Assembly: GCF_010993735.1 (NCBI RefSeq)
Contig: NZ_WQNI01000001.1
Coordinates: 248,001-312,000 of the forward strand
Direction of reading: 5' to 3'
Length of the DNA stretch: 64,000 bases
Source: Chelativorans alearensis
GTDB taxonomy: Bacteria; Pseudomonadota; Alphaproteobacteria; Rhizobiales; Rhizobiaceae
The notes under the pieces are model-generated. The model saw only the letters and a program-made list of their open reading frames with translations, ran no database searches and had not been told where the DNA came from. Positions 45,971 through 54,912 of this stretch are shown here, in pieces (positions within the stretch are counted from its first letter, which is position 1; each line of letters begins with the position of its first letter). A program made the translations under genes and the position numbers.

Positions 45971-46731
45971 GGCATCAACTGTCCGCCGTTGACCTCGATC
46001 ACCTGCCCGGTGATGTAGCCGCTCATGCGCTCGCTGGCCAGGAACTCATAAGCGCCGACACAGTCCTCCGCCGTGCCGAGACGGCCGAGCGGAATGCCCT
46101 TCGTCACCTGTGCGAGCTGCTCCGGCGTCGAGTAGCGCTCGTGGAAGGGCGTGACGATCACGCCGGGCGCCACCGCGTTGACGCGCACCGAATAGGGCGC
46201 CAGCTCCTTGGCGAGAACCCGCGTCAGCGTGCTGACGAAGGCCTTGGCTGAACCGTAGAGCCCTGCCCCGTCGCTGCCGCCGGTGCGCGCGGCAACGGAG
46301 GTGGTGTTGATGATGGTGCCGGAGCGCTGCTCGCGCATGATGTTTGCCGCCCGCCGCGCGGCGAAGAAGACTCCGCCGATATTGACGTCGACGACCCTGT
46401 GATACTGCTCGTCCGCCGCCTCGGCGATGGCCGTGCGGCCGAACATGGAGCCGGCGTTGTTGATGACGATATCGAGCCGGCCAAGCGCTTTCGCGGCCTC
46501 GTCCACCAACCGGCCGCCAGCCTCCGGCGCCGCGACATCCCCCTGGACGACGTGCACCTTTACGCCGCTTTGCGCGACCTCGGCGGCTACCGTCTCGGCG
46601 CCGTCACGATTGGCGTTGCAATGGATGACGAGATCGACCCCCAGCGCGCCGAAGCGGCGTGCAACCGCCGCGCCGATGCCGGAGCTGGCTCCGAAAATCA
46701 AGGCTGACTTACCCTTCAAGTCCGTGCTCAC
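45967..46731 (-). CDS. Short-chain dehydrogenase/reductase (SDR)
   Basis: This 254-residue classical SDR has the cofactor motif GASSGIG (14-20), NNAG (91-94) and the catalytic residues Ser145, Tyr159 and Lys163 (LYGSAKAF). FabG-like proteins in catabolic clusters oxidise sugar or sugar-acid hydroxyls. The start is GTG at 46731 with GGGAG upstream. It is the first gene of the minus-strand operon and overlaps the pdxA-like gene, so the two probably act in sequence. Confidence 0.9.
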   Translation of the reverse strand: MSTDLKGKSALIFGASSGIGAAVARRFGALGVDLVIHCNANRDGAETVAAEVAQSGVKVHVVQGDVAAPEAGGRLVDEAAKALGRLDIVINNAGSMFGRTAIAEAADEQYHRVVDVNIGGVFFAARRAANIMREQRSGTIINTTSVAARTGGSDGAGLYGSAKAFVSTLTRVLAKELAPYSVRVNAVAPGVIVTPFHERYSTPEQLAQVTKGIPLGRLGTAEDCVGAYEFLASERMSGYITGQVIEVNGGQLMP

Positions 46732-46790
46732 CGTCTCGCTCCCATGTCAGCCTCGTCTGCGGAATGTGCCGGCGAGGGTGTTTTTTATCC

Positions 46791-46834
46791 TCAAATTTGT
46801 CAAGTTGATATTTTGCTTCTCGCGCTTGTATTAT
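46791..46834 (+). promoter_or_regulatory. Candidate promoter and operator between divergent operons
   Basis: TTGATA (46805-46810), an 18-base spacer and TATTAT (46829-46834) make a good plus-strand promoter for the binding-protein gene at 47034, about 190 bases ahead. An inverted repeat, TCAAATT-TGTC-AAGTTGA (46791-46808), overlaps the -35 box and may bind the FCD-GntR regulator encoded at 53804. The whole interval 46785-46935 is distinctly AT-rich against its surroundings. No gene is seen in 46732-47033. Confidence 0.45.
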
Positions 46835-47033
46835 CTGCCAGATCCGAACCAACATGTTGTAATTAAATGAATATATGTAGCGTAGATGAATTTTTCCGAT
46901 GCAAGCTTGGGATTATATATTGACATGTTTGCAGATTATGAGAGGCTTTGACGATTGGCAGACCGGCGTTACGGCAAGGCGAGGAACCGCCGCCGGAGTG
47001 CGGGTACGGAGTTTTTTCAGGGAGGAGCAAATC

Positions 47034-48665
47034 ATGTCAGAGGAACATCTGTCGCGCCTTTCGCGGCGAGCGTTGTTGAAGGTCGGCGGAGCGGCGTTTG
47101 CCGGCCTTTCCGCCTATTCCATGGGCCTGCGCCTTGCGGGGGCGCAGGAGGAGCAGGTGCTCAAGGTCGCCCATCCGGTCTTCACCATGGACTGGTCGCC
47201 GCTGCGCGGCGGGGGACACCATTTCCGCTGGAACTCGCTGTGGTGGGCCGCGCCCATGTACTTCGATGCCGAAAGCGCGCTCCAGCCTTACGTCTTCGCC
47301 TCCTGGGAGCCGTCGGACGACGCAAGGACATGGACCTTCAAGATCGCCGACGACGCGAAGTTCTCGGATGGCAGCCCGATCACGTCGGCCGACGTGAAGG
47401 GCTCGTGGGAGCTTGCCGCCATGCCGGCGTCCAAGAGCCAGCGCGTGGCCCAGTTGCTTTCCGGCGTCGAGGGCTATGACGCGGTTGTCGGCGGCAGCGC
47501 CAGCGAGATACCGGGTATCGCCACGCCCGACGAGAGCACGGTGGTGGTCACGCTGACGGCGCCCGACCCGGTCTTCCACATGCGCATCGCCAACCACATC
47601 GCGCCCATCGTCAAGGCATCGGAAGCGCGCGATGAGAGCGGCAACGAGGTGCTGGACTGGTACATGCCGGAAAACGGGGGCTCCGTCTCCGGTCCGTTCA
47701 AGATGACCAGCGTCGATCTCGATGCCGGCACGCTCGTCTTCGAGCCGAACGAGAATTTCTTCGGCCCGGCGCCGAAGCTGGCGCGCGTCGACATCACCAC
47801 GGTGGAGGACGCGGTGGCGGCGACGGCACTTCTGCAGGCCGGCGATTACAACGCCCATACGGAACTCGTGACGTCGACCATCATCCAGGACCTTGGCGCG
47901 GAGTTCTCCGCCGGCCCGATTATCCCGACCGGTCAGCATTTCTGGTTGAACACCAGCCGCGCACCCTTCGACGATCCGAAGGTGCGCGAGGCGCTGATCC
48001 TCGCCGTCGACCGTGACGGTCTCTTCCAGGCCACCTTCCCCGACGGACCGCACAAGAAGGCGGACCAGATCATCTTTCCCGTTCCCGGCTCCGAGGACAG
48101 CGGCTTTAAGCCCTATCCCTACGATCCGGAACGGGCGAAGCAGTTGCTTGCCGAATCGAGCTATGGTGGGCCCGAGCGGCTGCCGAAGATCCTCATCGCC
48201 GGCATCTCCTCGCCGGCGCGCGCGGTAGCAGGGCAGTACATCGCCGAGCAATGGCGCCAGAATCTCGGCATCACCGCCGTCGAAATGAAGCCCAGCCAGG
48301 ACGATTTCGGGCCGGAAGGCTCGCAGGTGCAGGTGATGCGCGACGACGTGGGCACCCGCGTGCCCGACGCGGTTGCATATCTTGCCGGCGCCATCGCTTC
48401 GTCTTCGTCCACCGCCACAAACAAGCTGGGCGGCTACAAGAACGAAAAGGTCGACGCGCTTCTGGAGGAGGCCGCGGCCTTGCCGGTGGACGATCCCGAG
48501 CGCATCGCCAAGGCGCAGGAGGCGCAGCGGCTGTTCCGCGAGGATTACTGCTTCATCCCATGGTACCATGAGGCCATGTCGCGCTGGGCGCTGCCTTCGG
48601 TGAAGAACATCGACAAGAACCTCGACTGGCAGGTCGCCACGCCTTGGGCGGTGGAGATCGGGTAG
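47034..48665 (+). CDS. Family 5 solute-binding protein, Dpp-type importer (Tat substrate)
   Basis: This 543-residue binding protein has a twin-arginine signal (LSRRALLKVGGAAFAG) and mature sequence from about residue 38. WTFKIADDAKFSDGSPITSADV is the family-5 hallmark region. The start at 47034 is supported by GGGAGGAG a few bases upstream; an earlier ATG-like frame start at 46899 lies in the AT-rich leader. It heads a seven-gene operon reaching the GntR regulator. The ligand may be an acidic sugar derivative rather than a peptide, given the kinase and lyase genes. Confidence 0.9.
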   Translation: MSEEHLSRLSRRALLKVGGAAFAGLSAYSMGLRLAGAQEEQVLKVAHPVFTMDWSPLRGGGHHFRWNSLWWAAPMYFDAESALQPYVFASWEPSDDARTWTFKIADDAKFSDGSPITSADVKGSWELAAMPASKSQRVAQLLSGVEGYDAVVGGSASEIPGIATPDESTVVVTLTAPDPVFHMRIANHIAPIVKASEARDESGNEVLDWYMPENGGSVSGPFKMTSVDLDAGTLVFEPNENFFGPAPKLARVDITTVEDAVAATALLQAGDYNAHTELVTSTIIQDLGAEFSAGPIIPTGQHFWLNTSRAPFDDPKVREALILAVDRDGLFQATFPDGPHKKADQIIFPVPGSEDSGFKPYPYDPERAKQLLAESSYGGPERLPKILIAGISSPARAVAGQYIAEQWRQNLGITAVEMKPSQDDFGPEGSQVQVMRDDVGTRVPDAVAYLAGAIASSSSTATNKLGGYKNEKVDALLEEAAALPVDDPERIAKAQEAQRLFREDYCFIPWYHEAMSRWALPSVKNIDKNLDWQVATPWAVEIG

Positions 48666-48782
48666 GCTCTGCCAGCATGTTCGTTCGCCTCGTTGCGATC
48701 TGATCGCTGGAGACGCCGGCGCGAAGGGGCGCCGGCGATTTGTCCGCATTTCTCCCAGCCGCACGACAGGAAGAGAGCCGCA

Positions 48783-49739
48783 ATGCTGCGTTACATACTG
48801 ATCCGCCTGGCTATCTGGATCCCGTCAGTGCTGCTCATCGTGCTCGGCGTCTACGCCCTCGCCTTCTATGGCACCGGCGACCCGATCAAGCTGATCTTCC
48901 TGCGCGCGCCGGGCGATGTGGCTTATGACCCCGTGCGCATCGAGGCGATCCGCGAGAGCGCCGGGCTCAACCGGCCCTTCATCGTCCAGTTCGGCAATTA
49001 TCTCTGGAACGTGCTGCACGGAGACTTCGGCAACTCGCTGCTCTCCGGCCGCTCCGTGTGGAGCATGATTTCGGCGGCCGCGCCCGTTTCCTTCCAGCTC
49101 GGCGTGCTGGCCATCCTGCTTGCCGCCGTCACGGCGATCCCGCTCGGCATGATCGCCGGGCTGAAACAGAACACGCGCCTCGACTATGCCATCCTCGGCT
49201 CGGCGCTGTTTCTCTGGTCTATCCCCGCCTATGTGGCCGGGCCCGTGCTGATGGTGCTGCTTCTCGTCGTGTTGCCGTCGAGCAGCGTGCCCTATGGCTG
49301 GGGCGGCGTTTTCGATCTCCGCATCATCCTGCCGCTCATCGTCTTGTCCTTCCAGCCCATCGCGCTCACCGTGCGGCAGACGCGGGCGGCGGTGATCGAG
49401 GTTCTGAGCGAGGACTTCGTCCGCACGGCGCGGGCCAAGGGTGTGCCGGAGATCATGGTGGCGCTGCGCCACATCCTGCGGCCAGTGCTCACCCCCATCG
49501 TCACCCAGCTTGGGCTCATCATGATCATGCTGGTCAATGGCGCGATCTTCGTCGAATTGGTGTTCGGCCTGCCCGGTCTCGGCCGGCTCACCGTCTCGGC
49601 GCTGCTCAATTCCGACTATCCGCTGATCCTGGCTATCACGATCATCGGCTCGTTCCTCGTCATGGCGTCGAACCTTCTGGTGGACGTGCTCTATCCCCTG
49701 CTCGATCCGCGGGCGACCCACATGCGGAGGGCACAGTGA
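48783..49739 (+). CDS. Dpp-type ABC importer permease, DppB
   Basis: This 318-residue permease opens MLRYILIRLAIWIPSVLLIV and ends LLVDVLYPLLDPRATHM, as usual for DppB. The EAA-like loop reads FVRTARAKGVPEIMV, followed by ALRHILRPVLTP. The gene is 117 bases after the binding-protein gene, with GGAAGAGAG before the ATG at 48783. Its stop overlaps the DppC-type start by one base. Confidence 0.92.
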   Translation: MLRYILIRLAIWIPSVLLIVLGVYALAFYGTGDPIKLIFLRAPGDVAYDPVRIEAIRESAGLNRPFIVQFGNYLWNVLHGDFGNSLLSGRSVWSMISAAAPVSFQLGVLAILLAAVTAIPLGMIAGLKQNTRLDYAILGSALFLWSIPAYVAGPVLMVLLLVVLPSSSVPYGWGGVFDLRIILPLIVLSFQPIALTVRQTRAAVIEVLSEDFVRTARAKGVPEIMVALRHILRPVLTPIVTQLGLIMIMLVNGAIFVELVFGLPGLGRLTVSALLNSDYPLILAITIIGSFLVMASNLLVDVLYPLLDPRATHMRRAQ

Positions 49740-50698
49740 TGAGCGATATGGCCCTCAAGCAAGAGGATGTCCGCGGGGAGCCGCCGGTCAACCTTTGGCG
49801 CGACGCCTGGTACCGGCTGAAACAGAACCGCATGGCGCTGACGAGCCTCGTCATCATCCTGGCGCTCGCCTTCATCGCCGTCTTCGGGCCGTGGCTGACG
49901 CCCTACGACTTCCTGAGCCAGGATTTGATCGCCCGCAACCAGCCGCCGACATGGGCGCATCCCTTCGGCACGGACGAACTGGGCCGGGATGTGCTTTCGC
50001 GCGTGATCTACGGCACGCGCACCGCCTTCATCGTCGCCATCTCGGTGACCGCCGTCGCTACCCTCATCGGCATCGTTCTCGGCGCGCTCGCCGGCTATTT
50101 CGGCGGCCTGTTCGATCGCTTCGTGATGTGGTTCACGGACATGACCATGTCGGTGCCGCAGCTTCTCCTGGTGGTCGTCATCAACGCTTCGCTGAAGCCG
50201 CCGCTCGCGCGCTGGATGGAGGCGCAATATCTGGAAACGCTGAACCCGATCTACCGCAATTCGATCATCATCGATTTCGTTCTCGTGTTCGGCTCCATGG
50301 CGCTGATCACGTGGCCGCCCTACGCACGGCTGGTGCGGGCCCAGGTGCTGAGCGTGCGCAACCGGCCCTATGTCACCGCGGCCCGCGCCCTCGGCCTGTC
50401 GACGCCGGTCATCATCGCCCGCTACATCGTGCCGAACGCGCTGGGGCCGCTGATCGTCGCCGTCAGCGCCGGGCTCGGCACGGCGATGGTCTTGGAGAGC
50501 GCCTTCAGCTTCCTCGGGATCGGTGTCAATCCGCCCATGCCGAGCTGGGGCAACATGATCGCCGATGGTCTCAGGGTGTGGCGCAACTATCCGCACCTGC
50601 TTCTGGCGCCCGCCATGATGCTGGCCCTCGCCACCGTCGCTTTCAGCTTCCTCGGCGATGGACTCAACGACGCGCTCAACCCGAAGGGGCAGAAGTGA
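49739..50698 (+). CDS. Dpp-type ABC importer permease, DppC
   Basis: This 319-residue permease has an N-terminal cytosolic segment, then the family motif FGTDELGRDVLSRVIYGTR and the loop YVTAARALGLSTPVII. An insertion of about 20 residues (EAQYLETLNPIYRNS) lies between helices. ATG at 49739 is preferred over the in-frame GTG immediately before it. The stop overlaps the DppD-type start by one base. Confidence 0.92.
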   Translation: MSDMALKQEDVRGEPPVNLWRDAWYRLKQNRMALTSLVIILALAFIAVFGPWLTPYDFLSQDLIARNQPPTWAHPFGTDELGRDVLSRVIYGTRTAFIVAISVTAVATLIGIVLGALAGYFGGLFDRFVMWFTDMTMSVPQLLLVVVINASLKPPLARWMEAQYLETLNPIYRNSIIIDFVLVFGSMALITWPPYARLVRAQVLSVRNRPYVTAARALGLSTPVIIARYIVPNALGPLIVAVSAGLGTAMVLESAFSFLGIGVNPPMPSWGNMIADGLRVWRNYPHLLLAPAMMLALATVAFSFLGDGLNDALNPKGQK

Positions 50699-51708
50699 TG
50701 GCCGGCGAGAAGCCCCAAGAGCCGCTGCTTAACGTGCGCGACCTTTCCATCGAGGTTGCCACGCGCAACGGGCCGGCGCGCATCGTCGACGGCATATCGC
50801 TCACGGTGGACAAGGGCGAAACGCTGGGCGTGGTGGGCGAATCGGGCTGCGGCAAGAGCCTCACTATGCTGAGCCTGCTCGGCCTGTTGCCCAACAAGAT
50901 CTCGGTCATCGGCGGCAGCGCCATTTTCAAGGGCCGCGATCTGTTGGCCATGCCGCACAGGGAGTTGCGCAAGGTGCGCGGCGGTGAGATCGGCTTTGTC
51001 TTCCAGGACCCGATGACCTCGCTCAACCCGGTGGTCAGGATCGGCCAGCAGGTGATGGAGCCGCTCCTTTATCACCGGAACATGAGCCGCGCCGAGGCGC
51101 GCAAGCGGGCGGGCGAGCTTTTGAAGCTTGTCGGCATTCCCGGCGCGGAGGAGCGGCTGGACAACTACCCGCACGAGCTTTCGGGTGGCATGCGCCAGCG
51201 CGTGATGATCGCCATCGGCCTTGCCTGCGATCCCGCGCTTCTGATCGCCGACGAGCCGACCACCGCCCTCGACGTGACCATCCAGGCGCAGATCGTCGAT
51301 ATCGTGAAGGAGCTGCGCGCAAAGCTCGGCATGTCCATCGTCTGGATCACCCACGACCTGGCGCTGATCGCCGGGCTGGTGGACCGCGTGGTGGTGCTCT
51401 ACGCGGGAACCGTGGTGGAGGATGCGCCGGTCGACGTGCTCTACGAAAACCCGGCACACCCCTATACGCGCGGGCTCTTGGCCTCGATCCCGAGGCTGAA
51501 GGACGAGGGGGCGGAGAAGCTGAGCTCCATCGGTGGCACGCCGCCCGAGCCCGGCCGCCGGCCGGCAGGCTGTGCTTTCGCGCCGCGCTGCCCGATTGCG
51601 CGGGCCGAATGCGAACGGGCCGCCCCTGCGCTCGAGCCGCTGAAGGGGGGAGGCCCGCATCGCGTTGCCTGCTTCGCGGCCGGCGAAATCGCGGAGGCGG
51701 TGGCATGA
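50698..51708 (+). CDS. Dpp-type ABC importer ATPase, DppD
   Basis: This 336-residue ATPase has Walker A in [13 protein letters not shown]-loop [13 protein letters not shown], signature [12 protein letters not shown], Walker [13 protein letters not shown], switch His in WITHDLA, and the Cys-rich OppD C-terminus [14 protein letters not shown]. All catalytic residues are intact, unlike the paralogue at 25081, which has an altered Walker A. The start overlaps the DppC-type stop. Confidence 0.93.
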   Translation: MAGEKPQEPLLNVRDLSIEVATRNGPARIVDGISLTVDKGETLGVVGESGCGKSLTMLSLLGLLPNKISVIGGSAIFKGRDLLAMPHRELRKVRGGEIGFVFQDPMTSLNPVVRIGQQVMEPLLYHRNMSRAEARKRAGELLKLVGIPGAEERLDNYPHELSGGMRQRVMIAIGLACDPALLIADEPTTALDVTIQAQIVDIVKELRAKLGMSIVWITHDLALIAGLVDRVVVLYAGTVVEDAPVDVLYENPAHPYTRGLLASIPRLKDEGAEKLSSIGGTPPEPGRRPAGCAFAPRCPIARAECERAAPALEPLKGGGPHRVACFAAGEIAEAVA

Positions 51709-52706
51709 ACGCGCTGGCGAAGACCGAGCCTCTGCTGCAGATCGAAGGACTGACGAAGCATTTCCACGTACGCCTCGGCGCCTTCGGGGAGCGCGAGGCG
51801 GTGGTGCATGCCCTCGACGACGTCTCCTTCGACATCATGCCCGGCGAGACGCTGAGTGTCGTCGGCGAGAGCGGCTGCGGCAAGTCCACCGCCGGCTTCA
51901 CGATCCTGCAACTGCACCGGCCGACCGCGGGCCGCATCCGCTATCAGGGCCGCAACCTTGCGGGCCTCGATGAAAAGGCGCTCAGACCCTATCGGCGCGA
52001 ACTGCAGATCATCTTTCAGGACCCCTACTCCACCCTCAACCCGCGCATGACCATAGGCGAGGCGATCGCCGAACCCATCCTGTTCCACAAGCTGGCGCCG
52101 AAGGGGGAGGTGAAATCCCGCGTTGAGCGGCTGCTTGCCGATGTCGGCCTGCCGGTGCGTTTTGCGATGCGCTACCCGCACGAGCTTTCCGGCGGTCAGC
52201 GCCAGCGCGTGGCGATCGCCCGGGCGCTCGCCTGCGAGCCGAAGTTCATCGTTTGCGACGAGGCAATCTCGGCGCTCGACGTGTCGATACAGGCGCAGAT
52301 CATCAACCTGCTTCTGGAGCTGCAGCGGAAATACGGCCTTACCTATCTCTTCATCGCCCACGACCTGGCGGTGGTGCGCCACATCAGCACGCGGGTGGCG
52401 GTGATGTATCTCGGCCGGGTGGCCGAACTCGCCCCGCGCGACCGCCTGTTCGGCAGCCCGCTGCACCCCTACACCAGGGCGCTGCTTTCCGCGGTACCCG
52501 AGGCGGACCCGGCCTATGAGCGAAAGCGCCAGCGGCAGATCCTTCAGGGCGATGTGCCGAGCCCGATGGCACCGCCGGCGGGCTGCCGCTTCCACACGCG
52601 CTGCCCGCTCGCTACCGACCGCTGCCGCGTAGAGATGCCGGTATGGCGGGAGGCATCGCCCGGCCACCATGTTGCCTGCCACCTGGCGGAGGGCGGGGGC
52701 GAATGA
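51705..52706 (+). CDS. Dpp-type ABC importer ATPase, DppF
   Basis: This 333-residue ATPase has Walker A in [13 protein letters not shown]-loop IIFQDPYSTLNPR, signature [12 protein letters not shown], Walker B FIVCDEAISALD and switch His in FIAHDLAV. The Cys-rich C-terminus CRFHTRCPLATDRC follows. The AIS in place of PTS in Walker B is common in DppF. It overlaps the DppD-type stop by 4 bases, and the DUF1537 kinase starts directly after its stop codon. Confidence 0.93.
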   Translation: MNALAKTEPLLQIEGLTKHFHVRLGAFGEREAVVHALDDVSFDIMPGETLSVVGESGCGKSTAGFTILQLHRPTAGRIRYQGRNLAGLDEKALRPYRRELQIIFQDPYSTLNPRMTIGEAIAEPILFHKLAPKGEVKSRVERLLADVGLPVRFAMRYPHELSGGQRQRVAIARALACEPKFIVCDEAISALDVSIQAQIINLLLELQRKYGLTYLFIAHDLAVVRHISTRVAVMYLGRVAELAPRDRLFGSPLHPYTRALLSAVPEADPAYERKRQRQILQGDVPSPMAPPAGCRFHTRCPLATDRCRVEMPVWREASPGHHVACHLAEGGGE

Positions 52707-53819
52707 ATGGGCGTTAGGCTAGCCGTCATCGCAGACGACCTGACGGGCGCGCTCGATACCAGCGCACCTTTCGCGGCAAGGGGACTGTCGGTACGCGTGG
52801 CGCTCGGTATCGAAGCACTGAAGACAGCACTTCAGGGCAATCCCGAGATCGTCGCCGTGAACACGGCCTCGCGCGGCCTTTCGCCGGAAGCCGCTGCCGG
52901 GCGGGCGGCGGAGGCGGCGGAGCACATTCTCGGTCATGGCCGACCGGCCGTCGTATTGAAGAAGATCGACTCGCGGCTCAAGGGCAACATCGCGGTCGAG
53001 GCTGTTGCGGTTGCCGAAATTTTCGGCTTTGCCCGTGCCGTTGCCGCACCGGCGGTGCCCGATCAGGGGCGCTGGACGGTCGAGGGCGCGGTGATCGGCC
53101 GGGGCGTGGAGCATCGCATACCGGTTGCCGCGCTGTTCGACGGGGCGGGATTGGCTGTGGATGTTGCCGATGCCAAGCACGACCGGGACCTTTTGGACAT
53201 CGCTGCCGGGACGGACTGGTCGCAGACGCTGGCGATAGGGGGCCGCGGGCTGGGCCAGGCCTTTGCGGCTATGCTGGAGGCAGAGCGCCGCCCCTCCTCC
53301 GCCCCGATGCCACGCTCCGGTGCTGTTGTCTTCGCCTTCGGTTCCCGCGATCCGATTACCGAAGCTCAGATCGCCCATCTCAAGGCTGCACGGGCCGACC
53401 TCATGGTCGTTACGGCACCGGATGGCCGCTTGCCACGGATCGACAATCCGCGCCTGCCGCTCCTCCTGCATTGTACTGGCGGGATGACGGCGCGGCCGGA
53501 CGAGGTGGCCGCGCAGTTCGCCGAGGGTGTCGTCAGGCTTGTCCGCCAGGTGAGGCCGGATCTCCTGGCATTGGGCGGCGGCGACACGGCCCTGGCGGTC
53601 TGTACGGCGCTCGGCGCGGGCGTGGCCGTGCCCTTGGGCGAAGCCGCGCCGGGACTACCCTGGTTCGAATTGACCGGTGAAACAGGCGTCGTCTTGCCCT
53701 GTGTGGTAAAGTCAGGCGGATTCGGACGCGTGGACGTGTTGAGCGGTTTGCTCGCGGAGAGGTCGGCGGATATAGCCGGGACGCTTAGGAGCCGGGAACG
53801 GGAATGGACAGGCCGATGA
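52707..53819 (+). CDS. Four-carbon acid sugar kinase (DUF1537/OtnK-DtnK family)
   Basis: This 370-residue protein has the N-terminal DUF1537 substrate site IADDLTGALDTSAPFAARG and VVLKKIDSRLKGN, and a C-terminal nucleotide-binding part with LALGGGDTALAVC. It is shorter than the usual 400-430 residues. Family enzymes phosphorylate D-threonate, D-erythronate or similar acids at C4. With the PdxA-like dehydrogenase (44966) this makes the two-step route to dihydroxyacetone phosphate. It begins immediately after the DppF stop, and its own 3' end overlaps the GntR gene by 16 bases. Confidence 0.9.
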   Translation: MGVRLAVIADDLTGALDTSAPFAARGLSVRVALGIEALKTALQGNPEIVAVNTASRGLSPEAAAGRAAEAAEHILGHGRPAVVLKKIDSRLKGNIAVEAVAVAEIFGFARAVAAPAVPDQGRWTVEGAVIGRGVEHRIPVAALFDGAGLAVDVADAKHDRDLLDIAAGTDWSQTLAIGGRGLGQAFAAMLEAERRPSSAPMPRSGAVVFAFGSRDPITEAQIAHLKAARADLMVVTAPDGRLPRIDNPRLPLLLHCTGGMTARPDEVAAQFAEGVVRLVRQVRPDLLALGGGDTALAVCTALGAGVAVPLGEAAPGLPWFELTGETGVVLPCVVKSGGFGRVDVLSGLLAERSADIAGTLRSREREWTGR

Positions 53820-54577
53820 CGGAGAATGCAACCACCGGTGCGGACAAGGGCGCAGAGGCGCCGTCGCCGCGCGGGCGCCCCGTCAAGCTGGTCGATCTCG
53901 TCTACGGCAAGCTTCTGGAGCGCATTCAAACGGGTGAGTACGGGCCTGAAAGCCGCCTGCCGGCCGAGCACGACCTTGCCGCCATGTTCGACGTTTCGCG
54001 GCCCATCGTGCGCGATGCTCTAAGCCGGCTGAAGGAGCAAGGTATCATCTACTCGCGGCAGGGTGCAGGCAGCTTCGTGCGCGGCGAACTGCCGCCGGCG
54101 GCCGTGCTCGCCTATGCGCCGGTGGAGAACATCGCCGACATCCAGCGCTGCTACGAATTCCGCCTGACGCTGGAGCCGGACGCGGCCTATTACGCCGCCA
54201 AGCGGCGCGACAAGGCGGCTATCGCCAAGATCGCCGCAGCCCTCAACCAGATGAAGGACGCGACCCAGCACAAGCTGCACCGCGAGGACGCCGATTTCAG
54301 CTTCCACAAGGCCATCACCGACGCCTCGAACAACCACTTCTATGCTTCCTCCATGGAGGCGCTGAAGCGGCACATCGCGGTCGGCATGCACCTGCACGGC
54401 CTGTCGCTGCAGGGACCCACGCGCGGAGGGCTGGAGCATGTGCTCGAAGAGCACCGCACCATCTACAACGCCATCGTGGAGGGCCGTGCCGAGGACGCGC
54501 GTGAGGCCATGCGCAAACACCTCGAAGGCTCGCGCGACCGCCTGTTCGAAGGCCGCATCCTGGACCTGTCGCTGTAA
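53804..54577 (+). CDS. GntR-family regulator, FadR/FCD type
   Basis: This 257-residue regulator has an N-terminal winged helix (about 28-95, with SRLPAEHDLAAMFDVSRPIV and GIIYSRQGAGSFV) and a C-terminal FCD effector domain whose metal-binding His residues appear in DFSFHKAI, ALKRHIAVG and MRKHLEG. FCD domains sense small organic acids and sugar acids. It is the last gene of the importer-kinase operon and probably controls both divergent operons from the 46732-47033 interval. ATG at 53804 is used; ATG at 53816 is a close alternative. Confidence 0.9.
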   Translation: MDRPMTENATTGADKGAEAPSPRGRPVKLVDLVYGKLLERIQTGEYGPESRLPAEHDLAAMFDVSRPIVRDALSRLKEQGIIYSRQGAGSFVRGELPPAAVLAYAPVENIADIQRCYEFRLTLEPDAAYYAAKRRDKAAIAKIAAALNQMKDATQHKLHREDADFSFHKAITDASNNHFYASSMEALKRHIAVGMHLHGLSLQGPTRGGLEHVLEEHRTIYNAIVEGRAEDAREAMRKHLEGSRDRLFEGRILDLSL

Positions 54578-54912
54578 CGCCCGCACTTCTCCCCGCGCCC
54601 CCGCTGGGAGAACTGAGACCGGCGCCCCCGGGAGTCAGGGGCATTGCCTGAATGCCGGCCCTGCGGTTGCCTTTGACGGTCCGCAGTGAGTCGGAGAATC
54701 GCACAATGATGCTGCAAGGTCCAGTGTGGCGGTCGACGCTGCTGCCGGAACTTTTTTGCCGGCCACCGGTTGCTGATCTGGTTCGGTTGAAGCTGCAACG
54801 GCCGCTTCTCAAGGGTTCCGCGATCTTGGAAAAGCGGGCATCCTATCGAAAACCCATAGGTGGCCCAACCAACCTCCTGGACGTGTCCTGCCCCGGCGTA
54901 TTGAATTCAGAC
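54578..54912. other. Intergenic region before esterase gene
   Basis: This 335-base interval contains a short GC-rich inverted segment (CCGGCGCCCCCGGG, near 54619) and an open frame in phase with the esterase from 54652. That upstream part lacks any family resemblance and a Shine-Dalgarno site. I see no other gene, RNA or terminator here. Confidence 0.4.

Noticed and set aside
54652-54912. N-terminal extension of the esterase by 87 residues
   Set aside because: No signal, domain or ribosome-binding site; family similarity starts after 54913. A partly translated leader cannot be excluded.
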